From NCBI RefSeq assembly GCF_018492665.1, contig NZ_JAFVME010000006.1, positions 615,609 to 679,608 of the forward strand: DNA of 64,000 nucleotides, given 5' to 3'. A program made the translations under genes and the position numbers. Shown here one piece after another: positions 26,201 to 34,629 of this stretch. The DNA is from Pedobacter sp. B4-66 (lineage in GTDB: Bacteria; Bacteroidota; Bacteroidia; Sphingobacteriales; Sphingobacteriaceae). The notes beneath the pieces were generated by a model, which made no database searches, was not told where the DNA came from, and worked only from the letters and a program-made list of their open reading frames with translations. Position 1 is the first letter of the stretch. Each line of letters begins with the position of its first letter.

Positions 26201-27043
26201 AAAGGTGCCGGCGTCAGCGACCGTCGTAAAGCCCTGCTGGCACTGTCGGCTCAGCAAAGAATTGAATTACTTAGAGATTTCCCCGCATTACTGGACGACA
26301 ATGAGCTGCGCTCCGATGCAATCCATGCGATAGCCAATTTTGACGATGAACACATCGCACAGCTGCTGCTAAAAAAGTACCCGCAGTTCAGTGAGAAAGA
26401 CAAAGCTGCTGCAATTGAAACACTTTCTTCAAGATCAAAGTCGGGCTGGATGCTTGCTCAGGCCATAAAAAATAAAATCATAGAAAAACGTGATGTACCT
26501 GCAAGTGTGGCAAGACAGCTCAGAAGAGTTGTAGGTAGTGGTTTTGTAGAGATCTGGGGACCTATAGACCAACTTCCATCCAACGAACTGGCTTACAAGA
26601 AGTATCGTGAACTGCTCACACCAAAGGCACTGGAAAAAGCCAATCTTAGCAAGGGTAAACTCCTATTCGAGCGTACCTGCGGCAGCTGCCACAAGATGTA
26701 CGGTGAAGGCGGTATTATTGGCCCGGATCTGACCGGCTCGAACCGGTCTAAAGTTGATTACCTGTTGTTCAACGTACTGGAGCCCAGCGGCGAAATACAG
26801 GATGACTATAAGCTAGTGGTAATCACCTCACGTGATGGCAGGGTATATTCAGGTAATATCATAGCCGAAAATGAGAGGCAGATTACCATGCGTATTGTAG
26901 GTCAGGAAGCTACAGTGATCAACAAATCCAACATCCAGTCGAGAGAAGTGATGCCTGTTTCCATGATGCCGAATGGATTATTCGAAACTTTGAGCAATGC
27001 GGAGGTCATCGATCTGGTAGGTTTTTTAAGCAAATCCAAATGA
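23246..27043 (+). CDS. Secreted fusion: DUF6807 (PmoA-like) + propeller dehydrogenase + HEAT + cytochrome c
   Basis: A 1265-residue secreted protein. After a signal peptide (LLLITLLFILLFSP) come four parts. Residues ~35-290 are a DUF6807/PmoA-like domain (EFSPEHHKHQTGLYWGLTDVNG). Residues ~320-690 are the 'putative membrane-bound dehydrogenase' propeller known from planctomycetes and verrucomicrobia (GFMANVYASEPMITQPMAF, WDDKGRLWVAENRDY). Residues ~690-1080 are HEAT-like helical repeats. Residues ~1125-1265 are a heme domain with CGSCH at 1145-1149 and likely Met ligand in VMPVSMMPNG. Family knowledge suggests periplasmic oxidation of a sugar-like substrate with electrons leaving through heme c; the substrate is unknown. 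PmoA-like domains are often separate proteins, so the fusion is notable. It is transcribed alone. Confidence 0.85.
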   Translation: MLKSILLLITLLFILLFSPKNLKTDEVRLEALQDEKSGTITIQRTDTKQTILTQNAGEDFRPYIHPIASPDGKSTLTEFSPEHHKHQTGLYWGLTDVNGRNYFANPGKGYWKRVAARVIEKSGTMVKWQTVYDLLDDKGVPIMTETQNWSMEQSNDKFLLTLDWEGEAKTDLKMGKYPYGGLFLRMPWKPGIDGEVINAARQHNQKAEGQPSTWVDVGIKTNGRDDRAHITILDHPENKGYPQKWRVDEQLGVGPVRVHDADWILKKGETETIKHQLIIYTGEFNDIQINNAWAKFAGKDPSWATVDLWALAKKEGMDAKFLSPDEAVKAMTLKDGFMANVYASEPMITQPMAFCWDDKGRLWVAENRDYESRSSGFSNDGNSRILILEDTDHDGKADTKKVFADGIPFPAAMAVGFDGVFIGAPPNLLFIPDRDNDDKADMKDIEVRLTGWGIRDRHETMNSFHWGPDGWLYGCQGFATPSRIRKPTGKGKLYSHKEPFPDDEILKGEGVDINGGVWRYHPIKDKFEVVAHGFSNPWGIDYDANGQIFITACVIPHLWYVIPGGIYHRQGGQHFNPYTYTDIKTIADHSHRSAHGGASIYQSDAFPQDQQDRIFMANIHEHAILTDILKPKGSGFTGSHGEDLMTANNAQWVGFSTTVGPDGSLYVLDWHDADICGGSVLNKETGRIFRISPKESNAENFRNRYTDLNKLNDKQLVELQTSKSDWHSRRARLILQNRAAKGKVKKGAFDALNSIYASNQETNYRLRAMWALYVCNALSTDQLTAALNDKNEYIRGWAIQFLSQDAEPSGATIQKFGEMAKSENSPVVRLYLAAALQRISTDKRWDLAAALVKHGEDEQDHNLPKMLWYGIEPLVSKDTKRALNLAAEGELSMIKKFTTRRAVDADATNTLVAWLGTKQNADTAMVTGMRDGLEGRTDLKTPADWKTTYAKLQSQGERNKLLSLEIAQYFGDTEAASQYFNTLRNKGAGVSDRRKALLALSAQQRIELLRDFPALLDDNELRSDAIHAIANFDDEHIAQLLLKKYPQFSEKDKAAAIETLSSRSKSGWMLAQAIKNKIIEKRDVPASVARQLRRVVGSGFVEIWGPIDQLPSNELAYKKYRELLTPKALEKANLSKGKLLFERTCGSCHKMYGEGGIIGPDLTGSNRSKVDYLLFNVLEPSGEIQDDYKLVVITSRDGRVYSGNIIAENERQITMRIVGQEATVINKSNIQSREVMPVSMMPNGLFETLSNAEVIDLVGFLSKSK

Positions 27044-27091
27044 TAACCAAATCTATTGATCCAACCGTTGGCTAGCCAAAGAGCATAATTC

Positions 27092-27865
27092 CTATAGTAA
27101 GAATGCTTTTAAATATTCAAATGCATTTTTTGTATTGTCCTTATAAACACTTTTCAATTTATCGATCAGCTCTTTCAGGTTAACGATTGAGCCACCTGTT
27201 GGTGGTAAAATTGAATTTACTGGAAACTCAACTTCCTGAACCTTTGTGGCAATCCAGCTTACATTTTCATGAGGTAGCGCAAGTTGTAGGATCATTCCCG
27301 GCAATCCTCCAAATAGTTCCGGACCACCTGAAACAGGAATTTTGTCGGTATAGAACGCCACCACGTAAACGGAATCAAGTGTAAGACCATTCGCCCGACG
27401 ACAAGGGTAACCAGCCACATCTCGAACCTCATCTGTAAACTTCCATTTTATATTTTTCTGGCTATCTTTTAGTAAATAAATCTCATCAAATACTTTACGT
27501 TTACTGATCAGCTGTTTATTAACCAAATCAGAATAAACGATATTATTTTGCATCGCTATTTGCGGATCATTGAAAAAGCTTGTAATTGGAGTATTCACAC
27601 CAACAGGTGTGAATAGTGTTTTATTATTAGCAAACATCAAAGTGCTTTTCAGTTCCTTGAACTGGGGATGTTGTTCCTTATAAGCTTCAAAAGCTGGTTT
27701 TAAAAGGGTTTCATTTTCTTTGTCAATACTGCGCTGTATAATTGCGTACATATTTACATTTTTTTGGTATTCGATTAATCCTGAGCGAGTAAATCTTACG
27801 TTTTGTGCAAAGGAGGAAATTGTTAAAATTAACAGGATGGCAAACGTTATAATTAATTTTCTCAT
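27092..27865 (-). CDS. GLPGLI family secreted protein
   Basis: About 257 residues from the ATG at 27865 (MRKLIITFAILLILTISSFAQ), with a signal peptide. The family-defining motif is present as FGGLPGMILQL at about 203-213 after the typical YPCRRANG and VAFYTDKIPVSGGPE segments. GLPGLI proteins are found only in Bacteroidota; their activity is unknown. They are regularly encoded next to a large outer-membrane barrel protein, as here: the start lies 4 bases after the barrel gene's stop at 27870. The short distance to the convergent fusion gene (stop 27043) holds a 12-base palindrome, TTGGCTAGCCAA, at 27068-27079. Confidence 0.88.
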   Translation of the reverse strand: MRKLIITFAILLILTISSFAQNVRFTRSGLIEYQKNVNMYAIIQRSIDKENETLLKPAFEAYKEQHPQFKELKSTLMFANNKTLFTPVGVNTPITSFFNDPQIAMQNNIVYSDLVNKQLISKRKVFDEIYLLKDSQKNIKWKFTDEVRDVAGYPCRRANGLTLDSVYVVAFYTDKIPVSGGPELFGGLPGMILQLALPHENVSWIATKVQEVEFPVNSILPPTGGSIVNLKELIDKLKSVYKDNTKNAFEYLKAFLL

Positions 27866-27869
27866 AGCT

Positions 27870-30686
27870 TTATTTATTTGGTGTTTTGTTAGCCCCCACC
27901 TTATTAAAATCATAAGATAACGAGATCATAAAATATCTTTTTATTGTGGTGTAATTGCTTTGGGTGATTAGGTTACCTGATACATTCCGATTAAAACCGG
28001 TATTTTGGTTCAACAGATCATTGCCTGAAAGGGAAAGCTTTAGCGTCTGTTCCTTGAGGAACAATTTACTTAGCGAGGCATTAATAATTACTCTCGAAAA
28101 ATTTTGGGCGAAAGTTTCTGTTTTACTATTATATTGATAATTGGCATTGGCGGAAAGTTGAAATTTGCGCGGAAGATATAGTGTAAAATCTCCGTTGCTG
28201 GTGAACCCTCTCCCATTATTATTAATATTTTGTTGTAAGGATGATCCACTAATGGTATAGGTGGGACCTAGACTGGCGTTGAATTCGTAAACGTTTGCTT
28301 TAGCTTTTGAAAACCTTGCCTGTAAGGTATAGACAGTATAATTTGTCCGGTTCAATTCAGTATTTGATAGGTTATAATAGGTGTTCCCATTAATATTTAA
28401 GTTGAGTCCGGCATTTAGGTCTAATGGCTTGATTTTGCGATCAAAAAAGACAGAGAAGTTAAAGTTACCAGTGTTTTGATCATCCAAATTAATATATCTG
28501 TTAATCGTTCTACCCGAGGAATCGGCCATCAGACTACTTACCACAGGATTGGCGGTCAGTTGGTAACCAGCAAATATTCCGACCAGCTGACCGTTTAGCG
28601 GATTATAGGCTTGGTAGGCGACAAAAATCCGTTGAGTAAATGAAGGTTTCAAATCTGGATTGCCCTGAGTGATATTTAAGGGGTCATTATTGACAAGAAC
28701 CGGTTGTAATTGTGCCACTGTTGGCTCTACAGAATTGCCATCATAGTTTAATCTGACAGAGGATTGTTGGGAGATTCTGTATGCTAAATTAACTTGTGGA
28801 TTCCAGAGTATAAAATTTCGGTTTAGCTTGCTTTTTGAGTAAACATCCAACTGTCGGAAATCAACAGTACTTACCTTACTCCCGAAAGCGAGCGTAGTTT
28901 TGTTTTTAACCAGATTGAAGTTAAGGCCCAATTGATTCGATAATTGCTTTACTTCAAAATTATTGCTGTAAAGACTGTCTATGGAGCTATAACCTCCACC
29001 TGCTGATTTATTGAATGTTTTTTGATTTGACGCACTACCACCTGCGGCGAAACCATAACTCACTATCATTAACATTGCTTTTGATAGCGGCTCTGAGTAA
29101 TTTAGGATGGCATTTACTCCATTATTAGATATAGCGTTTGCTTTAAACTGGTTAACCAATTGTGTGCTATCCTGAAAACCGTTTGAATAAAGGTTGATTT
29201 TTGAGTTAAGTAAACCGGTACTATTGACTTTATTGATTGAGCCAATAAAATTTAAGGAAAAAGTTCTACCCGGTTTGTTTAATTTTTTAGTGAATAACAT
29301 TCCAGCCGAAAGGTTATGTTGATCAGTTTTGGACGAATTGTTTAGCAAATTATTATTCAACAGAGCACCAGCTTCATTTTTAGTAGTGGCTAAAGCTTGA
29401 TTAACTTGTTCCGTATTTTTGATACCACCATTTAAGGTAACTTTGAGGCTGGAAGTACTGTCAGGTTTGACCTGGAAAACTCCATCAATCTTCTGACGAA
29501 AAACATGACTATGAAAAGTTTGATCAGCGTTACTGTTAAGCTGACCTGTTGGAATGTTATTTTGAGTTTGAATATTGTTTGTTCCGTCCACAGTCAATGC
29601 GCCGATCTTATAATTGGCATTAATGCTGAGTGTATCGCCTTTCCATTTATTGTCATAATGAACTCCACCGGTACGAGCCACGGGTAAACCTTTGCCATCA
29701 TACCGGCCACTGTGAGACTCCAGCTCATCATATCCGCCAAGGTCAATCATCATTCCTGGCGAAGAAATATCAATATTTGAAGTGGCATATTTAGAATTAT
29801 CCTGCCAGTCGAGGCTTGTTTTCCCGTTATTCCCGGTAATACCATACACCGAAAACCTTTGCTTTGCCTTAAAGGAATTAAACATCAGCTGTCCACTATA
29901 ATAACCATCGGTTCCAACTCCTACATCAGCTTTTCCGAAATAGCCATTTTTTTTATCTTCCTTCAATTTAATGTTCAGCGTTTTATCAGTCCTTCCGTCA
30001 TTCATGCCAGTTAGTGTCGCCTGATCACTTTTCTTATCAAAAAGCTGTACCTTATCTACCATATCCGCACGTAGGTTTCTAGTAACTAAGGTAGGATCAT
30101 CCCCAAAAAATTCTTCTCCATCAACCAGCACCTTGTTTATCGTTTGCCCCTGAGCGGAAATCTTGCCATCCTTATCTATCTGAATTCCGGGTAGCCTTTT
30201 TAACAAGTCCTCTACTTTAGCATTAGGACTTAATACATAAGCTTTGGCATTATATTCAGTGGTATCTCCTTTTATTCGAATGGTCGATACCGTCCCCTTT
30301 ATAATCACCTCTTTTAACAAATTGGTTTTCAGCATCAAACCGATCATACTAAAATCCTGGGTACTTCGATTCGAATCCAACATGAACTTTTCTGTGTAGT
30401 CCACATAACCAGGGTATGATATATAAAGTATATAATTACCGTCCTGCATTCCATTCATCAAAAAACTCCCGTCTGGTTGAGTTCTTGTAAATTGCCTTAT
30501 AATAGAATCTTTACTGTTTAAGACGACCACCGAAGCATCCTTAAGCTTTAGATTATTGCTGGTATCAATTACCACACCTTTTATAGCATGATCGTAGGTC
30601 AGTATCCGGGGCTCTATTTGCTGGCAAAAAACAGGCAAAGAGAATCCTATTGACAATATTATTGTCACTAATTTTTTAAAGTTCAT
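27870..30686 (-). CDS. Outer-membrane beta-barrel protein with carboxypeptidase-regulatory domain
   Basis: A 938-residue TonB-receptor-like protein: signal peptide (LVTIILSIGFSLPVFCQQ), carboxypeptidase-regulatory-like domain at about 30-115 (IKGVVIDTSNNLKLKDASVVVLN), plug-like part with RLPGIQIDKDGKISAQGQTINKVLVDGEEFFGDDP, then a long barrel. The GEEFFGDDPTLVT motif is usual in the subfamily that pairs with GLPGLI proteins. It starts 27 bases downstream of the LytTR regulator gene and is followed after 4 bases by the GLPGLI gene. So the two-component genes and their probable targets share one transcript. Ligand unknown. Confidence 0.88.
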   Translation of the reverse strand: MNFKKLVTIILSIGFSLPVFCQQIEPRILTYDHAIKGVVIDTSNNLKLKDASVVVLNSKDSIIRQFTRTQPDGSFLMNGMQDGNYILYISYPGYVDYTEKFMLDSNRSTQDFSMIGLMLKTNLLKEVIIKGTVSTIRIKGDTTEYNAKAYVLSPNAKVEDLLKRLPGIQIDKDGKISAQGQTINKVLVDGEEFFGDDPTLVTRNLRADMVDKVQLFDKKSDQATLTGMNDGRTDKTLNIKLKEDKKNGYFGKADVGVGTDGYYSGQLMFNSFKAKQRFSVYGITGNNGKTSLDWQDNSKYATSNIDISSPGMMIDLGGYDELESHSGRYDGKGLPVARTGGVHYDNKWKGDTLSINANYKIGALTVDGTNNIQTQNNIPTGQLNSNADQTFHSHVFRQKIDGVFQVKPDSTSSLKVTLNGGIKNTEQVNQALATTKNEAGALLNNNLLNNSSKTDQHNLSAGMLFTKKLNKPGRTFSLNFIGSINKVNSTGLLNSKINLYSNGFQDSTQLVNQFKANAISNNGVNAILNYSEPLSKAMLMIVSYGFAAGGSASNQKTFNKSAGGGYSSIDSLYSNNFEVKQLSNQLGLNFNLVKNKTTLAFGSKVSTVDFRQLDVYSKSKLNRNFILWNPQVNLAYRISQQSSVRLNYDGNSVEPTVAQLQPVLVNNDPLNITQGNPDLKPSFTQRIFVAYQAYNPLNGQLVGIFAGYQLTANPVVSSLMADSSGRTINRYINLDDQNTGNFNFSVFFDRKIKPLDLNAGLNLNINGNTYYNLSNTELNRTNYTVYTLQARFSKAKANVYEFNASLGPTYTISGSSLQQNINNNGRGFTSNGDFTLYLPRKFQLSANANYQYNSKTETFAQNFSRVIINASLSKLFLKEQTLKLSLSGNDLLNQNTGFNRNVSGNLITQSNYTTIKRYFMISLSYDFNKVGANKTPNK

Positions 30687-30712
30687 GGGGGATTTATGTT
30701 ACTGTGATACCT

Positions 30713-31429
30713 TTATTTAGATATTGATTTTAACAGTTTTTCAATTTCAGTTATATAGGATGGCCCAATAGGAATCTCTGTCTCATTCAGCCATACACTT
30801 CTTTTATCCACCTTAGTTATTTTTTCTTTCGCTACGATAAATGAACGGTGCACCCGGATAAAGACATTGACTGGCAACAAAGCTTCGGTCTCAGAAGTAG
30901 TAAGGCGAGACATAACCGGTGACTTTTCGTTTAAGTGCAATTTCATATAGTTACCAATGCTTTCGACATAGCGCAAATCGGCAAGATCTATTCTGATTTG
31001 TTCGACGCCGCTTTTTATAAAAATAACAGGTAAAGGTTCCGAAGCTGTCTTCTTATTATTGTCTTTCATTTGTTGAAACTCGTAAGCCTTGTTACATGCT
31101 TTTAATAGGCGCGAGAATGAAAATGGTTTTAACAGGTAATCAATCGCATTCAGCTCAAAACTTTGAACGGCATGTTCACTGTAGGCAGTTGTAAAGATTA
31201 CCATTGGTGGTTTTGGCAATGATCTGATAAAATCTATACCCGATAGGCCAGGCATTTTAATGTCTAAAAAAACCAGTTGAATATCATTTTCCTGCAGGAA
31301 ACTAATGGCTTCAACGGCTTTAGTGAAACAGGCTGCCAGTTGTATAAAAGGGATTTCTTCCAGTAAGTTTTTTACCACCTCTAATGCAAATGGCTCGTCG
31401 TCGATGGCTATGGCTCGTAACATATTCAT
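30713..31429 (-). CDS. LytTR-family response regulator
   Basis: A 238-residue DNA-binding response regulator. The receiver has the acidic pair Asp10-Asp11 (AIDDEPFAL), phospho-acceptor Asp56 (LVFLDIKMPGLSG), Thr in FTTAYSEHA and Lys in LLKPFSF. A LytTR domain fills about 132-236 (IFIKSGVEQIRIDLADLRYVES, FIRVHRSFIVAKEKI). It overlaps the kinase gene by 4 bases (the shared ATGA at 31426-31429), so the pair is translationally coupled. The following genes of the operon encode the outer-membrane barrel and GLPGLI protein, and are candidates for its regulon. Confidence 0.94.
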   Translation of the reverse strand: MNMLRAIAIDDEPFALEVVKNLLEEIPFIQLAACFTKAVEAISFLQENDIQLVFLDIKMPGLSGIDFIRSLPKPPMVIFTTAYSEHAVQSFELNAIDYLLKPFSFSRLLKACNKAYEFQQMKDNNKKTASEPLPVIFIKSGVEQIRIDLADLRYVESIGNYMKLHLNEKSPVMSRLTTSETEALLPVNVFIRVHRSFIVAKEKITKVDKRSVWLNETEIPIGPSYITEIEKLLKSISK

Positions 31430-32982
31430 ATCTTAGAGATTTCAGTTTTAATAATCAAATCCACAATAAACTCTTTATCAGTCGTTTCACAAGTTAACTC
31501 ATGCCGACCCTCGTAAAACATCGTCAGCCGTTCTTTAACGTTTTGAAGGCCGATACCCGAATGTTTTCGCTCAGGATCATTAATATCAACTTTATGCAAA
31601 CTGTTCCTCACGTTAAACCAGATGCCTTTTTGATCGCATGTTAATACAATACTTATCCATGACTTTTGATTGATCTCAATCCCATGCTTGAAAGCATTTT
31701 CAACAAAAGGTATTAACAACATAGGAATGATTTCACAGGTGCAATTGTCAGCAGTAATTTTTTCGCTAATCACAATATCGTCCGAATCCTGAATGCGCAA
31801 TTTTTGCAGGGCTATATAATTTTGAAGATAGCTGATTTCGTTGTTCAAAGGAATAAAGTCCAGATGATTGTCATCCAGCATAAATCGCATCATATCGCCG
31901 AGCTTTTGTACCGCGTTGGCCGTTCTTTTGGAACCATCTATCAGGGCCATGGCGTATATCGTGTTGAGGATATTAAACAAAAAGTGAGGATTGATTTGCG
32001 AACGCAAAAACTGCAAATCAGCTGTCGATTTGGACAATGCAATTTCGGCACCTCTTAGTTCTCTTATTTTATCTTTGCGTTGCTGATAAAGCATCCAGGT
32101 AATCGGTGTAACAACAACAAGTTGAATTATCCAGTTAACTAGCAGTATGTTTGGTGTTACCCCTCCTCGGTTTGGAAACAAGACAATGGGAATTGAATAG
32201 AAAAAGGTAGAAATTGCAAGCCGCCAGATCAATTGAAAGGCATCGCCCGATATATTTGCAAAGCGCGGAAACAGCCAATACGTATTACTGAAATAGACAA
32301 ATATTACTGACGGTATAAAAACAAAATAAGCACGATATATACCATCATCGTTAATGATGTGGAAAGCGGATGCCAGGTTGGGTAACAGTAAAAAGATACA
32401 GAAGGAAACGCTTATTTGATTGGCGATCAAAATTTGGTAAGTACTTTTTGAGCCGGAGTTTTTGATGCGGTATATAATGAATTCGCGTATACAAGCATAA
32501 ATTCCATAAACGAGCAATAAAATCAGCGCCCTGTCAAACCCTGCCCAATAATCAACCAAAGGAGTTTCATTGTACCCAAACAAAGCAAATAAACGAAATT
32601 CACCATAATTGTTCAAGGCTGGATGCGCATAATAGGTTGCAACGTTTACCCCAAGGGCGAGAAGAAAACCTAATAACAGTAACTGAAATAAAACCCATGG
32701 ATAAATAAAGAACGACCTGTAGTTTGCTCGCCACAATTGTGGGATGGTAAAAAGATTGATCCAAAAATAAACGGCCAACAGTAAAACCACTACCCCCACT
32801 CGTGGTAACAAAAGATTAGTGGCATAATTAAACTGAAGGTTGGGGTGGGTAATATTATATTGGTCAAAACCGGCAGTATAAACTGGAGCCAAATTTAAAC
32901 ACTGCAAAATATAACCTAGGATCGCCATCAAACCCAAAAAGGTAATCAGCAGTTGTTCATACTTTCTTATTTCGACTTTCAT
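31426..32982 (-). CDS. LytS-type membrane sensor histidine kinase (His_kinase family)
   Basis: A 518-residue kinase with about eight membrane helices in residues 12-300, a short coiled linker, then a His_kinase (PF06580) domain with phospho-acceptor His333 in RSQINPHFLFNILNTI and a HATPase domain (LLIPFVENAFKHGI N-box, SGIGLQNVKERL G-box). This is the LytS/YehU arrangement that pairs with LytTR regulators, and the regulator follows with a 4-base overlap. There is no extracytoplasmic domain of size, so sensing is probably within the membrane. A 240-base gap upstream (32983-33224) is AT-rich and holds the promoter region; I see no further structure in it. Confidence 0.93.
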   Translation of the reverse strand: MKVEIRKYEQLLITFLGLMAILGYILQCLNLAPVYTAGFDQYNITHPNLQFNYATNLLLPRVGVVVLLLAVYFWINLFTIPQLWRANYRSFFIYPWVLFQLLLLGFLLALGVNVATYYAHPALNNYGEFRLFALFGYNETPLVDYWAGFDRALILLLVYGIYACIREFIIYRIKNSGSKSTYQILIANQISVSFCIFLLLPNLASAFHIINDDGIYRAYFVFIPSVIFVYFSNTYWLFPRFANISGDAFQLIWRLAISTFFYSIPIVLFPNRGGVTPNILLVNWIIQLVVVTPITWMLYQQRKDKIRELRGAEIALSKSTADLQFLRSQINPHFLFNILNTIYAMALIDGSKRTANAVQKLGDMMRFMLDDNHLDFIPLNNEISYLQNYIALQKLRIQDSDDIVISEKITADNCTCEIIPMLLIPFVENAFKHGIEINQKSWISIVLTCDQKGIWFNVRNSLHKVDINDPERKHSGIGLQNVKERLTMFYEGRHELTCETTDKEFIVDLIIKTEISKI

Positions 32983-33224
32983 TGTCTGTTTATTTTATAC
33001 AATGATACAAGGTTGGAATTTACGCTTTTTAAGAATGTGACCAATAATGGATTTGAGGGATGGAAAGTTTAAATTGATCATGATCATTCCACTGTGAGCT
33101 TTGGAAAGATCATGATGGTTTTAAATTACACCCTAAATTCATGATTCATGAATTTAGGGCTTCAAGAAAACGAACACTTTTTAAAAAATATTACATAGAT
33201 TCAAAAAAAATAATATTAACGCTC

Positions 33225-33896
33225 ATGCAGAACTACAACAAAACTAAGCTAGCTAGCGTACTGCTTCTGCTACTTAGTTTTCAGCTGAGCTTTGCTCAGC
33301 AAGAAAGTAAAGTCGTAATTAAAGAAGTTCTATTTGTTCGACACTTTTTAGGGGATTTTAAGCTGCCGAAACCTACCGGCACCACTTTAAGTCTCGTGGG
33401 GGAATTGGATAGTTATAGATTTATGATTGTGCCATACAATAAGAAACCGGGAGGAGGACATTGGGCCTTTGAGAACTATTTGTTTGAGTTTTGGCAGAAC
33501 CCATTTATTTATCATTATAACGAGATCTTTCTTTCTAACATGACCTTTAAACAGGATTATGTAGATATGATAAAAAACAGCAGTAAGAAATCAAAGTACA
33601 CGGATCTAGTTAGTTCATTACCTAATGATCAAACATACCTTATACAAAAGTCCCAGGGAATATTAGCCAATGTTTGGCTAATTGAAGCGGAATGGGAACA
33701 GTTTACGGTGAAGGATAAACCAGAATTCATTAAAGGGTTGACGCCAAACATCTTAATTTTCGACCATTACGACCTCTTCATTCTCAGAAAAGTATTAAAA
33801 GCAACATCAGTAGACCGATCGTTAAACGAAATTGACGCAAGCTCAGTTGAATTTAGAAAAGATATTGCCCCTCATCCGTTTCCAATTCCACACTAA
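33225..33896 (+). CDS. Secreted protein of unknown function
   Basis: About 223 residues from the ATG at 33225 (MQNYNKTKLASVLLLLLSFQLSFAQ), which gives a standard signal peptide ending in AQ; the frame extends 28 codons further upstream without coding-like features. The mature part begins QESKVVIKEVLFVRHFL and contains many aromatic residues, for example HWAFENYLFEFWQNPFIYHYNEIF. I do not recognise a family. It is a single plus-strand gene between the LytS kinase (divergent) and a GNAT gene (convergent). Confidence 0.65.
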   Translation: MQNYNKTKLASVLLLLLSFQLSFAQQESKVVIKEVLFVRHFLGDFKLPKPTGTTLSLVGELDSYRFMIVPYNKKPGGGHWAFENYLFEFWQNPFIYHYNEIFLSNMTFKQDYVDMIKNSSKKSKYTDLVSSLPNDQTYLIQKSQGILANVWLIEAEWEQFTVKDKPEFIKGLTPNILIFDHYDLFILRKVLKATSVDRSLNEIDASSVEFRKDIAPHPFPIPH

Positions 33897-33971
33897 ATGG
33901 ACCATAAATACCACAGACTTCTCTCCTAATTTCAACTTACAATTGTGGGAAATTCATCAAGGAAGCTTTAA

Positions 33972-34001
33972 GTGGAAGAATTAGATAATTAAATCTTCCA
34001 C
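33972..34001. terminator. Inverted repeat between convergent genes
   Basis: Arms GTGGAAGA (33972-33979) and TCTTCCAC (33994-34001) can form a hairpin. It overlaps the last codons of the GNAT gene (stop at 33981). It may serve as a two-way terminator between the convergent genes at 33225-33896 and 33981-34391. There is no long T-run on either side, so this is only a suggestion. Confidence 0.35.
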
Positions 34002-34391
34002 ATTGTCCAATATGTAGCACTGCTCCCATTGGCTCATACCGATTTTGGGATAGTACCCCACCGCTTTGGGTGCTGCTAATAAGATAAGTTTTGCTTTCGG
34101 TGCACACTCTTTGGCCATACGGATCAGAGCTTTACCTATTCCACTCTTCTGATAGCGTTCATCTACCGCCAAATCCGAAAGATAGGTACAATACACGAAA
34201 TCTGTCAAAGACCTTGACACTCCAATTAGTTTACCGTTGTCGCGTGCAGTTGCAATGAGGTTGGCATGTTGTAGCATTCCGGCAATCCTTTCAGAATCGT
34301 TTACGGGCCGTCTTTCACCTAGCGTAGAGTTTACCAATACTTGCCTAAATTCTTCTGCTCCGATTTTTTCTTCTATCTGATATGCAATCAT
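33981..34391 (-). CDS. GNAT-family N-acetyltransferase
   Basis: A 136-residue GNAT enzyme, a usual length for the family. The acetyl-CoA-binding motif A is seen as LAVDERYQKSGIGKALIRMAKECA (R/Q-x-x-G-x-G/A pattern) at about 75-98. Earlier strands hold VNSTLGERRPVNDSERIAGML and ARDNGKLIGVSRSLTDFVY, and the end has YYPKIGMSQWEQCYI. The acceptor is unknown; small-molecule amines such as aminoglycosides, polyamines or amino acids are typical. It lies 26 bases downstream of the broken ABM gene, in a line of minus genes that starts at the divergent promoter shared with the MocR-type regulator. Confidence 0.87.
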   Translation of the reverse strand: MIAYQIEEKIGAEEFRQVLVNSTLGERRPVNDSERIAGMLQHANLIATARDNGKLIGVSRSLTDFVYCTYLSDLAVDERYQKSGIGKALIRMAKECAPKAKLILLAAPKAVGYYPKIGMSQWEQCYILDNVEDLII

Positions 34392-34416
34392 ATTCTTGAT
34401 TTTCTTTTTTGTTATT

Positions 34417-34629
34417 TTAAAAAATATTGTCTGCAGGAGCCATCTCTCTTTCGGTCATACCGTAATCCCTTATGACTGCAGCGACGCGTAACCTGTAATC
34501 TTCAAATACGGAATTTCTGCCCATTTGCTGTGCATTTCTGTTCATTTTTTGGTTCCGCCATTCCATCACGCTTTCCTCATTTTCCCAAAAAGAAAGCGAA
34601 AGGATCAATATCAAATTTATTTCCACCAA
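34417..34629 (-). pseudogene. Truncated antibiotic-biosynthesis-monooxygenase (ABM) domain gene
   Basis: The frame encodes at most 70 residues and begins within the end of the upstream GNAT gene (stop at 34617), with only TTG as a possible start. From LILSLSFWENEESVMEWRNQ onward it follows the C-terminal two-thirds of ABM-family proteins (RNAQQMGRNSVFEDYRLRV, AAVIRDYGMTEREMAPADN). ABM proteins are usually about 95-110 residues, so the first strand and helix are missing. I infer that a deletion or recombination fused the GNAT 3' end to an ABM gene. It could still be translated by coupling, but the fold would be incomplete. Confidence 0.65.

Noticed and set aside
33001..33224. Palindromic TGATCATGATCA near 33079 as a regulator site
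   Set aside because: It is a short repeat of GATCAT, has no second copy nearby and no neighbouring regulator with known preference for it.
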